From Bin5 sp965242905 (lineage in GTDB: Bacteria; Chloroflexota; Anaerolineae; Caldilineales; Caldilineaceae): a stretch of 64,000 bases of DNA. The stretch covers positions 56,490 through 120,489 of the forward strand of contig CBDETM010000001.1 of assembly GCA_965242905.1 (NCBI GenBank), read 5' to 3'. Of the stretch, positions 43,441 to 52,711 are shown in pieces (the first letter of the stretch is position 1; each line of letters starts with the position of its first letter). The notes under the pieces were generated by a model. It did not search any database and was not told the DNA's origin. It saw only the letters and a list, made by a program, of their open reading frames with translations. The translations under genes were made by a program, and so were the position numbers.

Positions 43441-44436
43441 TCACGCCAGCCACTTGGCGGCGCGTCCGGCCTCTTCCGAGCGTGTATAGACCTCGACCAT
43501 CCTCGCCGTCTTCCATCTTCCCTGCGCCATAATCTCATGCGTGGGCGCGCCGGCTGCGGCCATGCGCCGCGCCATCCCCACGCGTCCCGAATGCCCGGAA
43601 AAGCCCTGCCCCAGGCCCGCCACCGCGGCCGCGGCGCGGATGCGCCGCGAGATCGAGGCCGCGGACAGCCCGAACACCGAACCCGCCCCGTGCGCGCCCG
43701 CCGGCCGTATCGCAGTTAACGCCTCCACCGACGCCGGCGTCAGATAGACCGTACGCGCCTCGGCATCCGTCTTCGAGCGGCCCACGGTCAGCCGGCCCGA
43801 GCCGTCGTCCCAGCGCACAACGTCATCCCACGTCAGCGCGGCCGCCTCAGAGCGCCGCAGGCCCGCGTCCGACAGCACCCGGCACAGCGCGATGTCAACC
43901 AGGCCGCGGCGACGCGCCTGCTCGGGCCGCTCCATCTTGCCGCCCCGTCCCACACGCGGCTGGCACGCGGTCGCGGTGACAACCGCCAGCGCCTCCGCGG
44001 TCAGCGCGTACGCCTGCCGCGGGGCTGTCGCCTGCCGCGCCAGCCCGGAGATCGTGTCGGTCACGACCTGATCGTTGGCGGTCGGCTCGACACCGACAAG
44101 CGCCTGCACCTGGCGCAGCGCAGCCACTGTCAGCCGCAGCGATGAGATGCCGGCGCCGCTTTCCGCCCGTTCGCGCAGGTAGGCGCGCAGCATAAACGGC
44201 GACGGCGTCAGCGCATGCACGCCCAGCAACGCGGCCCAGCGTCCCCAGGTTGCCAGCGCGCTGCCGTAGGCGCGGCGCGTGTTGGGCGCCAGCGCCTCGA
44301 GCGCGGCTTCGAAGCGCGTCGCCTGCTCGGAGTCGTACGGTCTGACGAGCCCAAGCGCGGCGTCCTGGATGGCGGCGAGGACGCCTTCGCCTGCGCTCGT
44401 TGGTGCGGATGGTGCCGCGCTCATCGTGTTGTCCAT
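43441..44436 (-). CDS. Tyrosine recombinase (integrase)
   Basis: 331 residues. N-terminal SAM-like core-binding domain (LAPNTRRAYGSALATWGRWA), catalytic Arg in SDAGLRRSEAAALTW, Lys in VGRSKTDAEARTVYL, HxxR box GFSGHSGRVGMARRM, then GRWKTARMVEVYTRS with the nucleophilic Tyr. All five usual residues are present. It ends the plasmid-like element on the right and could integrate it. Confidence 0.9.
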   Translation of the reverse strand: MDNTMSAAPSAPTSAGEGVLAAIQDAALGLVRPYDSEQATRFEAALEALAPNTRRAYGSALATWGRWAALLGVHALTPSPFMLRAYLRERAESGAGISSLRLTVAALRQVQALVGVEPTANDQVVTDTISGLARQATAPRQAYALTAEALAVVTATACQPRVGRGGKMERPEQARRRGLVDIALCRVLSDAGLRRSEAAALTWDDVVRWDDGSGRLTVGRSKTDAEARTVYLTPASVEALTAIRPAGAHGAGSVFGLSAASISRRIRAAAAVAGLGQGFSGHSGRVGMARRMAAAGAPTHEIMAQGRWKTARMVEVYTRSEEAGRAAKWLA

Positions 44437-44892
44437 TGCCTGCAGATCTCCGTCGGAAAGTCCATGGAAAAACCCATCGAAAAGCCTGTTTCCATAAAAG
44501 CGCGATAAAATGAGTTAACGTCGTTTTATATCACACAGTATACACCACCAAAGCAAGGGGCGCGAACAGGCCAAACCGCGGCAAATGAAGGGGGCTGCGC
44601 CAGCGAGAGCGCATCAGTTTAGGCCTGCGCTTCACCAGCTGACAAGCGCCGCAACGGTCGGCTCCCACAGCAGTCCGTATCCGGGTCGCCGCCGCCAAAG
44701 CAGGGCGAATGCTGCCAATCACGAGGTATCCCAGGTACCCCCATACGATTCCAAGCGCCCTACGGGTCTCCTGTGGCGTTTCGGGTTGGAATTTTGGGGT
44801 GAAGATAGGCCAAAATGTTGAATTGGGTGGTTGGATGGCTCTTAGAATGACTACACGAAAAACTCTCCAGAACCTCGAACCAGTCTTGGAAC
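44437..44892. other. Intergenic stretch upstream of integrase
   Basis: No supported gene. ATAAAA-N12-TTTTAT with a GTTAAC centre lies at about 44503-44530 and could be an integrase operator or attachment core. Confidence 0.3.
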
Positions 44893-45060
44893 CAGGACGG
44901 ATTCCAACGAGAAGTTGAAGGACGGACTGCTGGACAGAGAGGTCGTCTATACGTTGCTGGAGGTGCGTGTGCTGACGGAGCGCTACAGGCGGACTTACAA
45001 CCACCCCAGACCGCATAGCTCTCCGGGCTACCGGCCGCCGGCGCCTGAGGCCCTCTTGTC
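44893..45060 (+). pseudogene. IS3-family transposase C-terminal remnant
   Basis: SNEKLKDGLLDREVVYTLLE, then VLTERYRRTYNHPRPHSSPG and YRPPAPEA, is the end of an IS3-type OrfB integrase core. Only about 55 codons remain, without terminal repeats. Confidence 0.8.
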
Positions 45061-45091
45061 GGCCGGCCCTGTTCCCGTTCTTGATCCTGAT

Positions 45092-46186
45092 CTATGCTGT
45101 GCCGGGCAGCCGCTGGCGCAGCCATTCAATGACGGTGCGCGTGATATATTCCCGTTCTGATTTCGGGGCATTGACTGCCAGGCAGCTTTCCATGCGCTGG
45201 TTCAAATCATCCCCGTCTACACTCCCCTCTGCACCGATGACGACGAGCTGCGAGTGCGGCGCAGAATTTTCCCAACCATCCTGAGTCAAGGTCAGGCTGG
45301 CGCGTCTGCCTACCACCTGCAAAACGCCTTTTTGACCGGTGGCATCCGCCAGAAAGAAGATCCCTTTGGCGCGATAGATCGTTTCGGGCAGGCGGTTGAC
45401 CATCCTTTGCAAGGCGCGAAATGAGACAGGCAGCGAACTGCGCCAGCTCCAGGTGCTGAAAACCAGCGTGTGGTCTGTATGTTGATGGTGATGCTCGTTG
45501 TCTTCATGCTCCTGTTCTTCATCTTCGGCATGGACATGAACATCGTGCGGCCGGCGGCTTGCCAAGCGCTCGATTTCAAATTGACCCACATTCAACAGCA
45601 GTTCAAGCGGCACATCTGCCTGGATTGTTTCGATGATGCGTGCCTGGGGGACGATTTGCCGGATGAAGTCCCGCACCGATTGAAGCTGCACCCCGTTCAC
45701 CAGATCGACTTTGTTCAGGATGACGATATCCGCCATGCCGACCTGATGGATGGACAGCGCCTCCTGGCGCTTGTCGAGGCTCAGGACCTGCTCGGCATCC
45801 ATCACGGTCAGGATGCTGTCAATCCGCACGCGCTGGATCGCTCGAAACGTAAGCGCGACTTCGAGTGGATCTGAGACGCCACTGGTTTCAACCACGATAT
45901 ATTCGGGTGGCTGTGGACGCTGGATCAGGTCGCGTGTGGCTTTGAGAAAGTCGCCCCGGATGGTGCAGCAGATGCAGCCGTTGGCAAGGCTGATCGTGTC
46001 TTCCTCCATACCCACGACGAGCTGCGTATCGATATTGATGGCTCCAAAGTCATTCACCAGCACAGCCACGCGCAGGCCATGCTCTGCATGAAGAATGCGG
46101 TTGAGCAGCGTGGTTTTCCCAGAGCCCAGAAATCCGGTAATGATGGTCACGGGAATCGGTTGGAGATCAGATTTCGGGTTCAACAC
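45092..46186 (-). CDS. COG0523 metal-chaperone GTPase 1
   Basis: 364 residues. Walker A IITGFLGSGKTTLLNRIL, the metal-binding CxCC in NGCICCTIRGD, switch E-T-S-G (VVETSGVSDP), NKVD (ILNKVDLV) and a His/Glu-rich loop (HDVHVHAEDEEQEHEDNEHH). The C-terminal CobW_C domain is complete (YRAKGIFFLADATGQKGVLQ). Such GTPases deliver zinc to client enzymes under zinc shortage; CobW itself works in B12 synthesis. The zur context favours the zinc branch, although a cob operon lies only 10 kb away. Confidence 0.85.
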   Translation of the reverse strand: MLNPKSDLQPIPVTIITGFLGSGKTTLLNRILHAEHGLRVAVLVNDFGAINIDTQLVVGMEEDTISLANGCICCTIRGDFLKATRDLIQRPQPPEYIVVETSGVSDPLEVALTFRAIQRVRIDSILTVMDAEQVLSLDKRQEALSIHQVGMADIVILNKVDLVNGVQLQSVRDFIRQIVPQARIIETIQADVPLELLLNVGQFEIERLASRRPHDVHVHAEDEEQEHEDNEHHHQHTDHTLVFSTWSWRSSLPVSFRALQRMVNRLPETIYRAKGIFFLADATGQKGVLQVVGRRASLTLTQDGWENSAPHSQLVVIGAEGSVDGDDLNQRMESCLAVNAPKSEREYITRTVIEWLRQRLPGTA

Positions 46187-46232
46187 ACACTCGCTTTCAC
46201 TTTCATCTTGTCAATCGAACTGATACTTGGCA

Positions 46233-46606
46233 TCAAATCATGTTGCGCACAAGGTCTCCGATGGCGTGGTCGGCCCAGGGCGCATCTGTCGGGTTGGACA
46301 TCATGTCGGTATCCGACCAGTCAACCTGGCCGCCGCGCGCGGTGGCCTCCTGGGCGATGCTGAAGTTAGGCATCACGCGGTCGAAACCCACTACTTCATC
46401 GGTGCTGGGCGGCATGATGGCATCGAGGTCGACCCGATCGCCGCCGATGAAGTAGACGGTGTCTGCAAGCGGCGAACTTAAACGACAACGCGTGGGCGCT
46501 CATCCTCGGTGGGGGCGGCAGTCGTTCCAGGCGCGGCCGGGGTGCAGGCGGCGAGGAGGAACAGAATTGCCAGGAGCGATGACAGAGTTCGGAGGGAGCA
46601 GTGCAT
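46233..46606 (-). pseudogene. Remnant of a zinc-binding lipoprotein gene
   Basis: Starts with a lipoprotein signal (MHCSLRTLSSLLAILFLLAA, then C) almost identical to that of the AztC-AztD gene at 54997, stops after ERPRVVV, and continues in another frame as PLADTVYFIGGDRVDLDAIM then PP, like the N-lobe of ZnuA/AztC proteins. The rest (SNPTDAPWADHAIGDLVRNM) is too short for a C-lobe. It sits directly after zur, as the intact gene sits after a zur 3'-end remnant. Confidence 0.65.
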
Positions 46607-46656
46607 CTGCGGGCGCCTTTTCGCCGGATAGGGGCTGTGTGCTCCCACAACAGGCG

Positions 46657-47094
46657 TCAGGCCTCGGCAGAGTCGCGGCAGTCGGTGCAATGCCCAAAGA
46701 ATGAGACGTGACTTACGTCGACCTCAAAGTCGTACTGGGCCTCCATCGCCCGGCAAAACGCCAGCAAGACGCTGTGCGGAAGCTCGAGCAAGCCGTCGCA
46801 GGAGCGGCAGACAAGGTGGTGGTGCGGCTCGGGGCCGGCCATCTCGTAGGCAAGCCGGCCGCCGGCCATATACACCATCGCCAGGATGCGCTGTTCTGTC
46901 AGAAAGTGCAGAGCCCGGTAGACAGTGGCCCGGCTCAGCGTGGGCGCAGTGCGGTGTACATGATCGTACACGGCTTCGGGCGTGACATGGTCGCCGAGAT
47001 GACAGACGGCGTCGAGAATGAGCTGGCGTTGGGGTGTTACCCGGTAGCCGGATTTGCGTAACTGCCGGCTGATCTCCGTCGTATCGTGGGACAT
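46657..47094 (-). CDS. zur: Fur-family regulator, probably Zur
   Basis: 145 residues from ATG at 47094. DNA-binding winged helix (GYRVTPQRQLILDAVCHLGD, TLSRATVYRALHFL), metal site HHHLVCRSCDG and C-terminal HCTDCRDSAEA giving two CxxC pairs for structural zinc. Zinc sensing is inferred from neighbours: COG0523 GTPases and an AztABC-type transporter. The promoter region carries CTGTTGCAA (47106-47114), the same half-site as the palindrome at 55118. Confidence 0.85.
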   Translation of the reverse strand: MSHDTTEISRQLRKSGYRVTPQRQLILDAVCHLGDHVTPEAVYDHVHRTAPTLSRATVYRALHFLTEQRILAMVYMAGGRLAYEMAGPEPHHHLVCRSCDGLLELPHSVLLAFCRAMEAQYDFEVDVSHVSFFGHCTDCRDSAEA

Positions 47095-47176
47095 ATTAAC
47101 TCTATCTGTTGCAATATCATCATCGAGACAAAACATCTGGCCAACAGAGGGGAACATCTCATAAGAAACACGTTTC

Positions 47177-48238
47177 TCATAACTGCTGCACCGCCGCTAT
47201 CGACAGGGTACCATTCTCATCTGACACCGCGATACGGCGATCATCCGGTGACCAGGCCAGGCCGGCAATCGGAGCCTTGAACACAGCGTCCGCCAGCAGA
47301 ACGGTTTTCTTCTTCTCGACTTTCCAGATTGCCAGCAGACCATCTTTCCCACCGGAAGCCAGCAGCATACCCCGTCGTTGAAACTTCAGGTGCTTTATGA
47401 GGTCTCGATGCCCTTCCAGCATGACCGGTTTCGTGTTTTCCGGCCCCTTGCCGGAACAGTCCCAGATCACCGCCTGAGTCCCGCCTCCGGTCGCCAGATA
47501 GCGACTGTTGAAGCTCCATGCCAGTTCCAGCACCTTTGTTTCGTAGCCCCACATCTGCAGGTCCTGCCCGGACTCGACGAGCCAGAAATGCACCGTCGAG
47601 TCCTGGTCGCCAGTGGCAATGTGCTTGCCATCGGGACTCCACTCCAGAGTGAGTGACGAACCCTGCCATTCGAAACGGCGGAGTGGCTCCGCTCTTGTGG
47701 GGCCATACAGCACGACTCCATTGTAGGCGGAGATAGCGAACTGTTTGCCATCATGGCGCCACTTGATGTCGGTAATGGTGCTGTTGGCATCGGGATATTC
47801 GCAGTTCAACTCCCCGGTGGTGTCCCACAGTCGCAGTTTGCGCCCGGCGGCTGACACCAGCCAGTCGCCCGCAGGGCTGAAAGCGACACGCTCCACCCAG
47901 CTTGCGCCGCCTGCCATTTCAGAGGTCTGCGTTCCTGTCTTGATATCCCACAGCCGTACCTTGCCGTCCTGCCCGACGCTGGCGAGGAGACGGCTGCTTT
48001 TGTGCCACGAAATCGCCATCGTTCCGAAGGTGTGTCCGGGCAGCATGTGCTGTACCGCGCCGTCTGCACCGTTAAACAGCGTGATTGGCCCGGACACACC
48101 CGCCACTGCCAGCTTTTTGCCGTCCGGCGACCATGCCAGCCCGATCGGATGATCGTCAATGTGGGTACGCCATACTGCCTTGAGCGATGGCTTTGGCGTT
48201 TTGCGCTTGCCTTTGCGCCGCATCATGACACGAGACAT
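47177..48238 (-). CDS. WD40-repeat protein
   Basis: 353 residues with about seven WD40 blades (GLAWSPDGKKLAVAGVSGPI; LASVGQDGKVRLWDIKTGTQ; LEWSPDGKHIATGDQDSTVH; LLASGGKDGLLAIWKVEKKK). No signal peptide; basic N-terminus (MMRRKGKRKTPKPS). It overlaps the upstream GTPase gene by 16 bp, so the two are co-translated. WD40 proteins accompany COG0523 GTPases in several bacteria; a scaffold role is inferred. Confidence 0.85.
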   Translation of the reverse strand: MSRVMMRRKGKRKTPKPSLKAVWRTHIDDHPIGLAWSPDGKKLAVAGVSGPITLFNGADGAVQHMLPGHTFGTMAISWHKSSRLLASVGQDGKVRLWDIKTGTQTSEMAGGASWVERVAFSPAGDWLVSAAGRKLRLWDTTGELNCEYPDANSTITDIKWRHDGKQFAISAYNGVVLYGPTRAEPLRRFEWQGSSLTLEWSPDGKHIATGDQDSTVHFWLVESGQDLQMWGYETKVLELAWSFNSRYLATGGGTQAVIWDCSGKGPENTKPVMLEGHRDLIKHLKFQRRGMLLASGGKDGLLAIWKVEKKKTVLLADAVFKAPIAGLAWSPDDRRIAVSDENGTLSIAAVQQL

Positions 48239-49581
48239 GCGCGAAAGCCTTCTTCCAGTGCAGACCGGTCCAGGTTACGCCCGATAAAAACCATCTTGTT
48301 ATGACGCTGTTCATTCCCCCACGGACGATCCGGGCGGCCGTCAAAGAGCATATGCACCCCCTGAAATACGAAGCGCTCATCATGGCCGCGCAGGCTCAAC
48401 ACGCCTTTCATACGGAAGATGTCCTGTCCCTGTTTGACCAGCAGTTGACCTAACCAACGATTGAGCCTCTCCAAATGGAAGTCACCGGGGAGGGTGATGC
48501 CAACGGAAGTCACCTCTTCGTCGTGTTCATGATCGGGCTTGTACTCGCGGGTTTCGAGCGGGGTCAGCACGGCATCCGCGCCGCACAGGTGCGCGTCGAA
48601 CTCATCAGGGTGATGTTCGGTGAACAGCATGCAATAGCCCGGCTGCTGAATCGCGAAGTTGAAGACGGTCTCGCCTTTTCCGTTCAGCACGAGCTGGTTG
48701 TGCTGTCCTTGGCCGAGGTGCAGCGGCTCGCCTGCTCGGACTGCCTTCTCATCTTCAGAGAAGGTCAGTACGGCGTCCATCAGCGTCGCTTCCTTCGCCG
48801 CCAATCCATTATTTGCCAGCGGCAGCAGTGCGGCCCCCATCACCGGGTCAGGGCCTTCACCCATCACCCATTCGTACGTCCCGGTGTTCAGCTCATAGAT
48901 GCCCGACCATTCAAACGGGTATTCCGGCTCCATGAACTTCGGGTCGATTTCCAGTGCCCGGTCGAGGTTGAAGCCGCCCACGTTGAGAATCTTGTCCATT
49001 TCGACCACCGCGTCGCGGGTGCGGAAGATTTTCGCCATGCTGTTCATGCTCTTGATGCGTGCTTCGAGTCTGTCGAGGTCTTCCGGGGCAACCAGATCTG
49101 TCTTGTTCAGCAGGATCACATCGGCAAAGGCAACCTGTTCTTTTGCCTCATCGCTGTCGTCGATGTGTTCCCAGATGTGTTTGGCATCGACCACCGTGAC
49201 AATCCCATCCAGCATCAGTTTTTCCTGCATATCATCATCCACGTAAAAGGTTTGGGCGACGGGACCGGGGTCGGCCATGCCGGTGGTCTCGACCATAATG
49301 TAATCGAACTTATCGCGGCGCTTCATCAGATGACCGAGAATGCGGATCAGATCACCCCGAACGGTGCAGCAGATGCATCCGTTGTTCATCTCGAAGATCT
49401 CTTCTTCGGCGCCAATGACCAGATCGTTATCAATGCCGATCTCGCCGAACTCATTTTCGATCACCGCGATCTTCTTGCCGTGATTTTCGGTCAGGACGCG
49501 GTTGAGCAGTGTGGTTTTGCCTGCCCCCAGAAAGCCCGTCAGAACGGTCACCGGCACTCGTGCTTCAAGTGTGTTCATCAT
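48223..49581 (-). CDS. COG0523 metal-chaperone GTPase 2
   Basis: 452 residues from ATG at 49581, with AGGAG 8 bp upstream. TVLTGFLGAGKTTLLNRVL, NNGCICCTVRGDLIR (CxCC), VETTGMADP, LLNKTDLV, and a long CobW_C domain (FRMKGVLSLRGHDERFVFQG, GRPDRPWGNEQRHNKMVFIG). Longer than GTPase 1 and lacking its long His loop, with only DHEHDEE before the C-domain. This is the longer eukaryote-like/ZNG1 subgroup style. Two distinct subgroups in one island suggest different clients. Confidence 0.85.
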   Translation of the reverse strand: MMNTLEARVPVTVLTGFLGAGKTTLLNRVLTENHGKKIAVIENEFGEIGIDNDLVIGAEEEIFEMNNGCICCTVRGDLIRILGHLMKRRDKFDYIMVETTGMADPGPVAQTFYVDDDMQEKLMLDGIVTVVDAKHIWEHIDDSDEAKEQVAFADVILLNKTDLVAPEDLDRLEARIKSMNSMAKIFRTRDAVVEMDKILNVGGFNLDRALEIDPKFMEPEYPFEWSGIYELNTGTYEWVMGEGPDPVMGAALLPLANNGLAAKEATLMDAVLTFSEDEKAVRAGEPLHLGQGQHNQLVLNGKGETVFNFAIQQPGYCMLFTEHHPDEFDAHLCGADAVLTPLETREYKPDHEHDEEVTSVGITLPGDFHLERLNRWLGQLLVKQGQDIFRMKGVLSLRGHDERFVFQGVHMLFDGRPDRPWGNEQRHNKMVFIGRNLDRSALEEGFRACLVS

Positions 49582-49702
49582 GTTCGTGTCTCCTCTATTC
49601 AACTGTCGTTTTCGATTTCGGCGGACTTCTTTTCAGTAAGCGCCCGCGCCCGCGCGGTTTTTGGCTGATGCAGCATCCCGGTGACAGCGATCAACTGCGC
49701 GG

Positions 49703-50866
49703 CTAAACTCCGGCTGCGATGGCTTCATCCAGCGCAAACAGCGGGCGGTAGGCATCATGCCCTGCGCCATAAGTTCGATCCATCAAGGCAGCGTACTCGG
49801 CAGCATAGGCGGGATTGGTGCGCCAGCGCACACCGAGATATTCCGCGGCTTTGACGATGCCCAGCACACCGTGTTTGATCTCCTCAAAGGTGTAATCCGG
49901 TCCCACCGGGACGCACATCCAGCGGGCGAGGTTCGCCGCCGTTCCGCGGTGACCCGGCGCGCCGTCAGCGCCGAGCGCGGCATAATGCAAAGGTCGAATC
50001 TGCGGCAGCCAGCGCACGGGCGTGTTTTCCTGCACAACGTAGGCGTAAAAGGTGGCGGCATCGCTCTCCAGCGGGATTTGCACGGCGACCGCGGTCGCCA
50101 GCGCCAGCCTGTTCGGCTCGTGTGTCACCAGCCCGGCGGCTTCGCGCAGACCGCGCCGCACCTCCGCCAGGTTCGCGCTTTGGTGCTCTGCCAGTTCCGG
50201 CAGACGTTCACACTGTGCCAATGCCTGCGCTGCGTTCGGGCAGTCAACCGGTTGACGCAATGCTCTCACCTCTGCATGGAGCGCCTCATCACTGAATGCC
50301 AGCAGCGCGCCGGGGCGGTCATCAGCATCAGGCAAATGCAGGCCGTACAGCGCCACCGCCGGGCGCTCTGCCGCGCCGGGCGTAGGCAGGGTGTCGGCGC
50401 AGTCGAGCCATGTAGCGTTGTGCGGCTGCCACAACCCGCGCACCACCTGCGTCCAGGTGAAGCGCGTACCGGACTGCGCGAGGCGTAGATGCGCGTCAAA
50501 GTCCAGAAAGCGCGGCAGCGCCTTATGATGCTTGACCGACTCTGCCAGGTCATGGCTGGCATTGGCGGGGACACCGACCCATTCGCCCGGCTGAATTCCC
50601 GCGGCCTGATGCAGTAAACGGCGAGCGCGGTAGGCGTCGCGCACCAGCACGACCCACGCGCCGCCCAGGCGTTCCGACCATGTCGCCTCTGCCTCTTCAA
50701 GCGTCGCCCCGGCATGTAATGCTGCGTCAGCAGGCAGGGTCAGCCGCTCATCCAGCGGGGGGTGCGCGGCATAATCTGCGCCGCGAATTGGCAACCCACC
50801 GAGCGCCTCCACCGGGCAGAAACCCCCTAACCATAACGTTCCCCAATCAACGGGCATTTTCAACAT
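49703..50866 (-). CDS. Divergent DegT-like protein of the zinc island
   Basis: 387 residues from ATG at 50866, with AGAGG six bases upstream. The segment GEWVGVPANASHDLAESVKH then HKALPRFLDFD recalls the PLP-binding N-half of DegT/DnrJ/EryC1 aminotransferases, and NLARWMCVPVGPDYTFEEIK recalls their C-terminus. I cannot locate the catalytic lysine with confidence, so enzyme activity is doubtful. No signal peptide or membrane segment. Its place between aztB and GTPase 2 suggests a role in zinc-sparing metabolism, unproven. Confidence 0.5.
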   Translation of the reverse strand: MLKMPVDWGTLWLGGFCPVEALGGLPIRGADYAAHPPLDERLTLPADAALHAGATLEEAEATWSERLGGAWVVLVRDAYRARRLLHQAAGIQPGEWVGVPANASHDLAESVKHHKALPRFLDFDAHLRLAQSGTRFTWTQVVRGLWQPHNATWLDCADTLPTPGAAERPAVALYGLHLPDADDRPGALLAFSDEALHAEVRALRQPVDCPNAAQALAQCERLPELAEHQSANLAEVRRGLREAAGLVTHEPNRLALATAVAVQIPLESDAATFYAYVVQENTPVRWLPQIRPLHYAALGADGAPGHRGTAANLARWMCVPVGPDYTFEEIKHGVLGIVKAAEYLGVRWRTNPAYAAEYAALMDRTYGAGHDAYRPLFALDEAIAAGV

Positions 50867-50900
50867 CTTTGTCCTCTCTATTTCCTCTTGTCTATGGGTG

Positions 50901-50925
50901 CATGTACTCGTCATGGGCGTACATG
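50901..50925. promoter_or_regulatory. Inverted repeat upstream of the DegT-like gene
   Basis: CATGTAC-N11-GTACATG, 35 bp upstream of the start at 50866 in the 130-bp gap after aztB. Possible operator; it does not resemble the candidate Zur site. Confidence 0.4.
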
Positions 50926-50994
50926 ACTGCCTGCAAATCCAGGAACCAGCCTTCCCTTACCAATTCGGACGAGCACCTTTCGAGAAGAGGATGC

Positions 50995-51813
50995 TCAGAC
51001 AGGGGCTCTGCGCCTGAATGCGACTGCCACAGCGAATATCGCGCTTGCCACCAGGGTCATGGCAGGGCCGGCGGGCAGATTGAAGTGGTAGGAGATGTAG
51101 AGGCCGGTCACGGCGGCCGCGGTGCCTATCAATGCGGCCGCTATCATCATCGAGACAAAACGTCTCACCAGCAGATAGGCCGTGGCAGCAGGTGTGACCA
51201 GCATCGCCATGACCAGAATGACACCGGCCGCCTGAATTCCGATCACGATAACAAGGGCAAGCATGACCAGGAACACGTAGTCGACGATGTTGGTACGCCT
51301 ACCGAGGACTTGGGCCCCCACGGGATCGAAGCTCGCGAACAGCAGCCAGTGGTGCAGAGCGAACAGCCCCAGGATGACCGCCACGGTTATCCCAAGCGAC
51401 ACATAGATGCTGGTGGGAGATATGCCCAGGAGCTGCCCCAGGAGCAGGTCTTCCATGTCGACCCGAATCGTGGTTGAAGTCGACAGCATCGCGAGTCCGA
51501 GGGCAAACATGGCCGCAAAGAGGATGCCGATGGAGGTATCGGTGCTGAGGCCGGCGCGCCGGCTCACAATCCTGACGAGCACGGCAACGGCGACGCCTGT
51601 AGGGACGGCGGCGATGGCCGGGTTGATGCCTGCGATGAACCCAAGCACCATGCCCGGCAGCACGGCGTGGGCGAGAGCGTCCCCCATGAAGGCGAGGTTC
51701 CTGGTGACAACGTAGGCGCCAACCAGGGGACACATCACGCCAACAAGCACCGAACCGATCAGGGCTCGCACCATGAAGCCGTACTCAAGCGGCGCGACAA
51801 AGAACTCAATCAC
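50995..51813 (-). CDS. aztB: Zinc ABC transporter permease (ABC-3 family)
   Basis: 272 residues with eight or nine hydrophobic segments, opening PLEYGFMVRALIGSVLVGVM and containing YVVTRNLAFMGDALAHAVLP then GMVLG, the hallmark of ABC-3 (ZnuB/AztB/MntB) permeases. It ends shortly after LPAGPAMTLVASAIFAVAVA. It lies 9 bp after the ATPase gene and works with it and the binding protein upstream. Confidence 0.9.
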   Translation of the reverse strand: MIEFFVAPLEYGFMVRALIGSVLVGVMCPLVGAYVVTRNLAFMGDALAHAVLPGMVLGFIAGINPAIAAVPTGVAVAVLVRIVSRRAGLSTDTSIGILFAAMFALGLAMLSTSTTIRVDMEDLLLGQLLGISPTSIYVSLGITVAVILGLFALHHWLLFASFDPVGAQVLGRRTNIVDYVFLVMLALVIVIGIQAAGVILVMAMLVTPAATAYLLVRRFVSMMIAAALIGTAAAVTGLYISYHFNLPAGPAMTLVASAIFAVAVAFRRRAPV

Positions 51814-51822
51814 GTCCTCTTG

Positions 51823-52578
51823 CTACCGTTCCCCGTCATTCGTGAGGCGCACACCGTGGGCGCCGTACAGCTGCTCCATGACTTCGGACGTAAACACCTC
51901 GTCGGGAGGGCCGCAGGCGCACACGCGGCGGTTCAGACACAGTACCTGGTCGAAGCGTCCGGCCAGGTTGGTCAGGTCGTGGGTCGCCAGCAGGACAATG
52001 CGCCCTTCATTGCGCACTGTCTGGAGGACCTCTACGAGGCCCTCCTGGGCGCCGGCGTCCACGCCGCTGAAGGCCTCATCCAGGAGAAGCACACTCGCCT
52101 CCTGGGTGAGCGCCCTGGCCACGAATACCCTCTGCCTCTGCCCTCCCGAGAGCTCGGTCATCAGAGCGGAGCGATGGTCCGACAGGCCCACACGGCACAG
52201 GCAGTCGTCGACCAGCTCGCGATCTCTCTTGCCGGGTCGCCGGCACCATCCCAATCTGCAGCAGCGGCCCATCATGACAACGTCCATGGCGGTCACGGGG
52301 AAACGCCAGTTGACGCTCTCTCGCTGAGGCACGTAGGCCAGCGCGCCGCTTCCCTTGTCCACACGGTGAAGGGTCACCTTCCCCTGGCGAACCGGGAGGA
52401 GCCCGGCAATCGCATTGAACAGCGTGCTTTTGCCGGCTCCGTTCGGTCCTACAACGCCCATCAGCGTCCCCGCACCCACGTCGAAGCTGACGTCACTCAG
52501 GGCCTTGTGCCCATCGAACTCGACGGTCACGTCCTGAAGCGACATTCTGGCGGCGTGCGGGTAATGAGTGGTGCTCAT
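51823..52578 (-). CDS. aztA: Zinc ABC transporter ATPase
   Basis: 251 residues. Walker A GVVGPNGAGKSTLF, Q-loop YVPQRESVNWRFPVT (the RxxVxWxFP sequence is typical of metal ABC-3 systems), signature ELSGGQRQRVFVARAL, Walker B VLLLDEAFSGVD, switch ATHDL. The ATG at 52578 overlaps a leftover copy of the binding-protein stop (ATGA), showing the old coupling. Confidence 0.9.
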   Translation of the reverse strand: MSTTHYPHAARMSLQDVTVEFDGHKALSDVSFDVGAGTLMGVVGPNGAGKSTLFNAIAGLLPVRQGKVTLHRVDKGSGALAYVPQRESVNWRFPVTAMDVVMMGRCCRLGWCRRPGKRDRELVDDCLCRVGLSDHRSALMTELSGGQRQRVFVARALTQEASVLLLDEAFSGVDAGAQEGLVEVLQTVRNEGRIVLLATHDLTNLAGRFDQVLCLNRRVCACGPPDEVFTSEVMEQLYGAHGVRLTNDGER

Positions 52579-52580
52579 AT

Positions 52581-52709
52581 CAAAGCCTCAACGATGCGTT
52601 CCACGTTTGTACGTACCATGCCGAGGTAGGTGTCAGCGCCGCTGCCCTCGGGCCCAAGCGAACCCGAATAGAGCCGGAACAGCTGCGCGCCGGTCTCGGT
52701 TGCTATGGT
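52581..52709 (-). repeat. Tandem duplicate of the aztC 3' end
   Basis: 129 bp repeated with a 137-bp offset (52581-52709 and 52718-52846), with only a few mismatches. It encodes the last 43 residues of the binding protein (LGMVRTNVERIVEAL). The left copy lies outside the current frame and ends in TTGATATGAGC, overlapping the aztA start; the right copy is in use and ends in AAATGA. Confidence 0.9.
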
Positions 52710-52711
52710 GT

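Noticed and set aside
45092..46186. True CobW of the B12 pathway
   Set aside because: It lies in the leftward zur/azt block, away from the riboswitch-controlled cob operon; zinc function is more likely, though not proven.
48475..49668. 397-codon plus-strand frame across GTPase 2
   Set aside because: Antisense to a protein with all COG0523 motifs.
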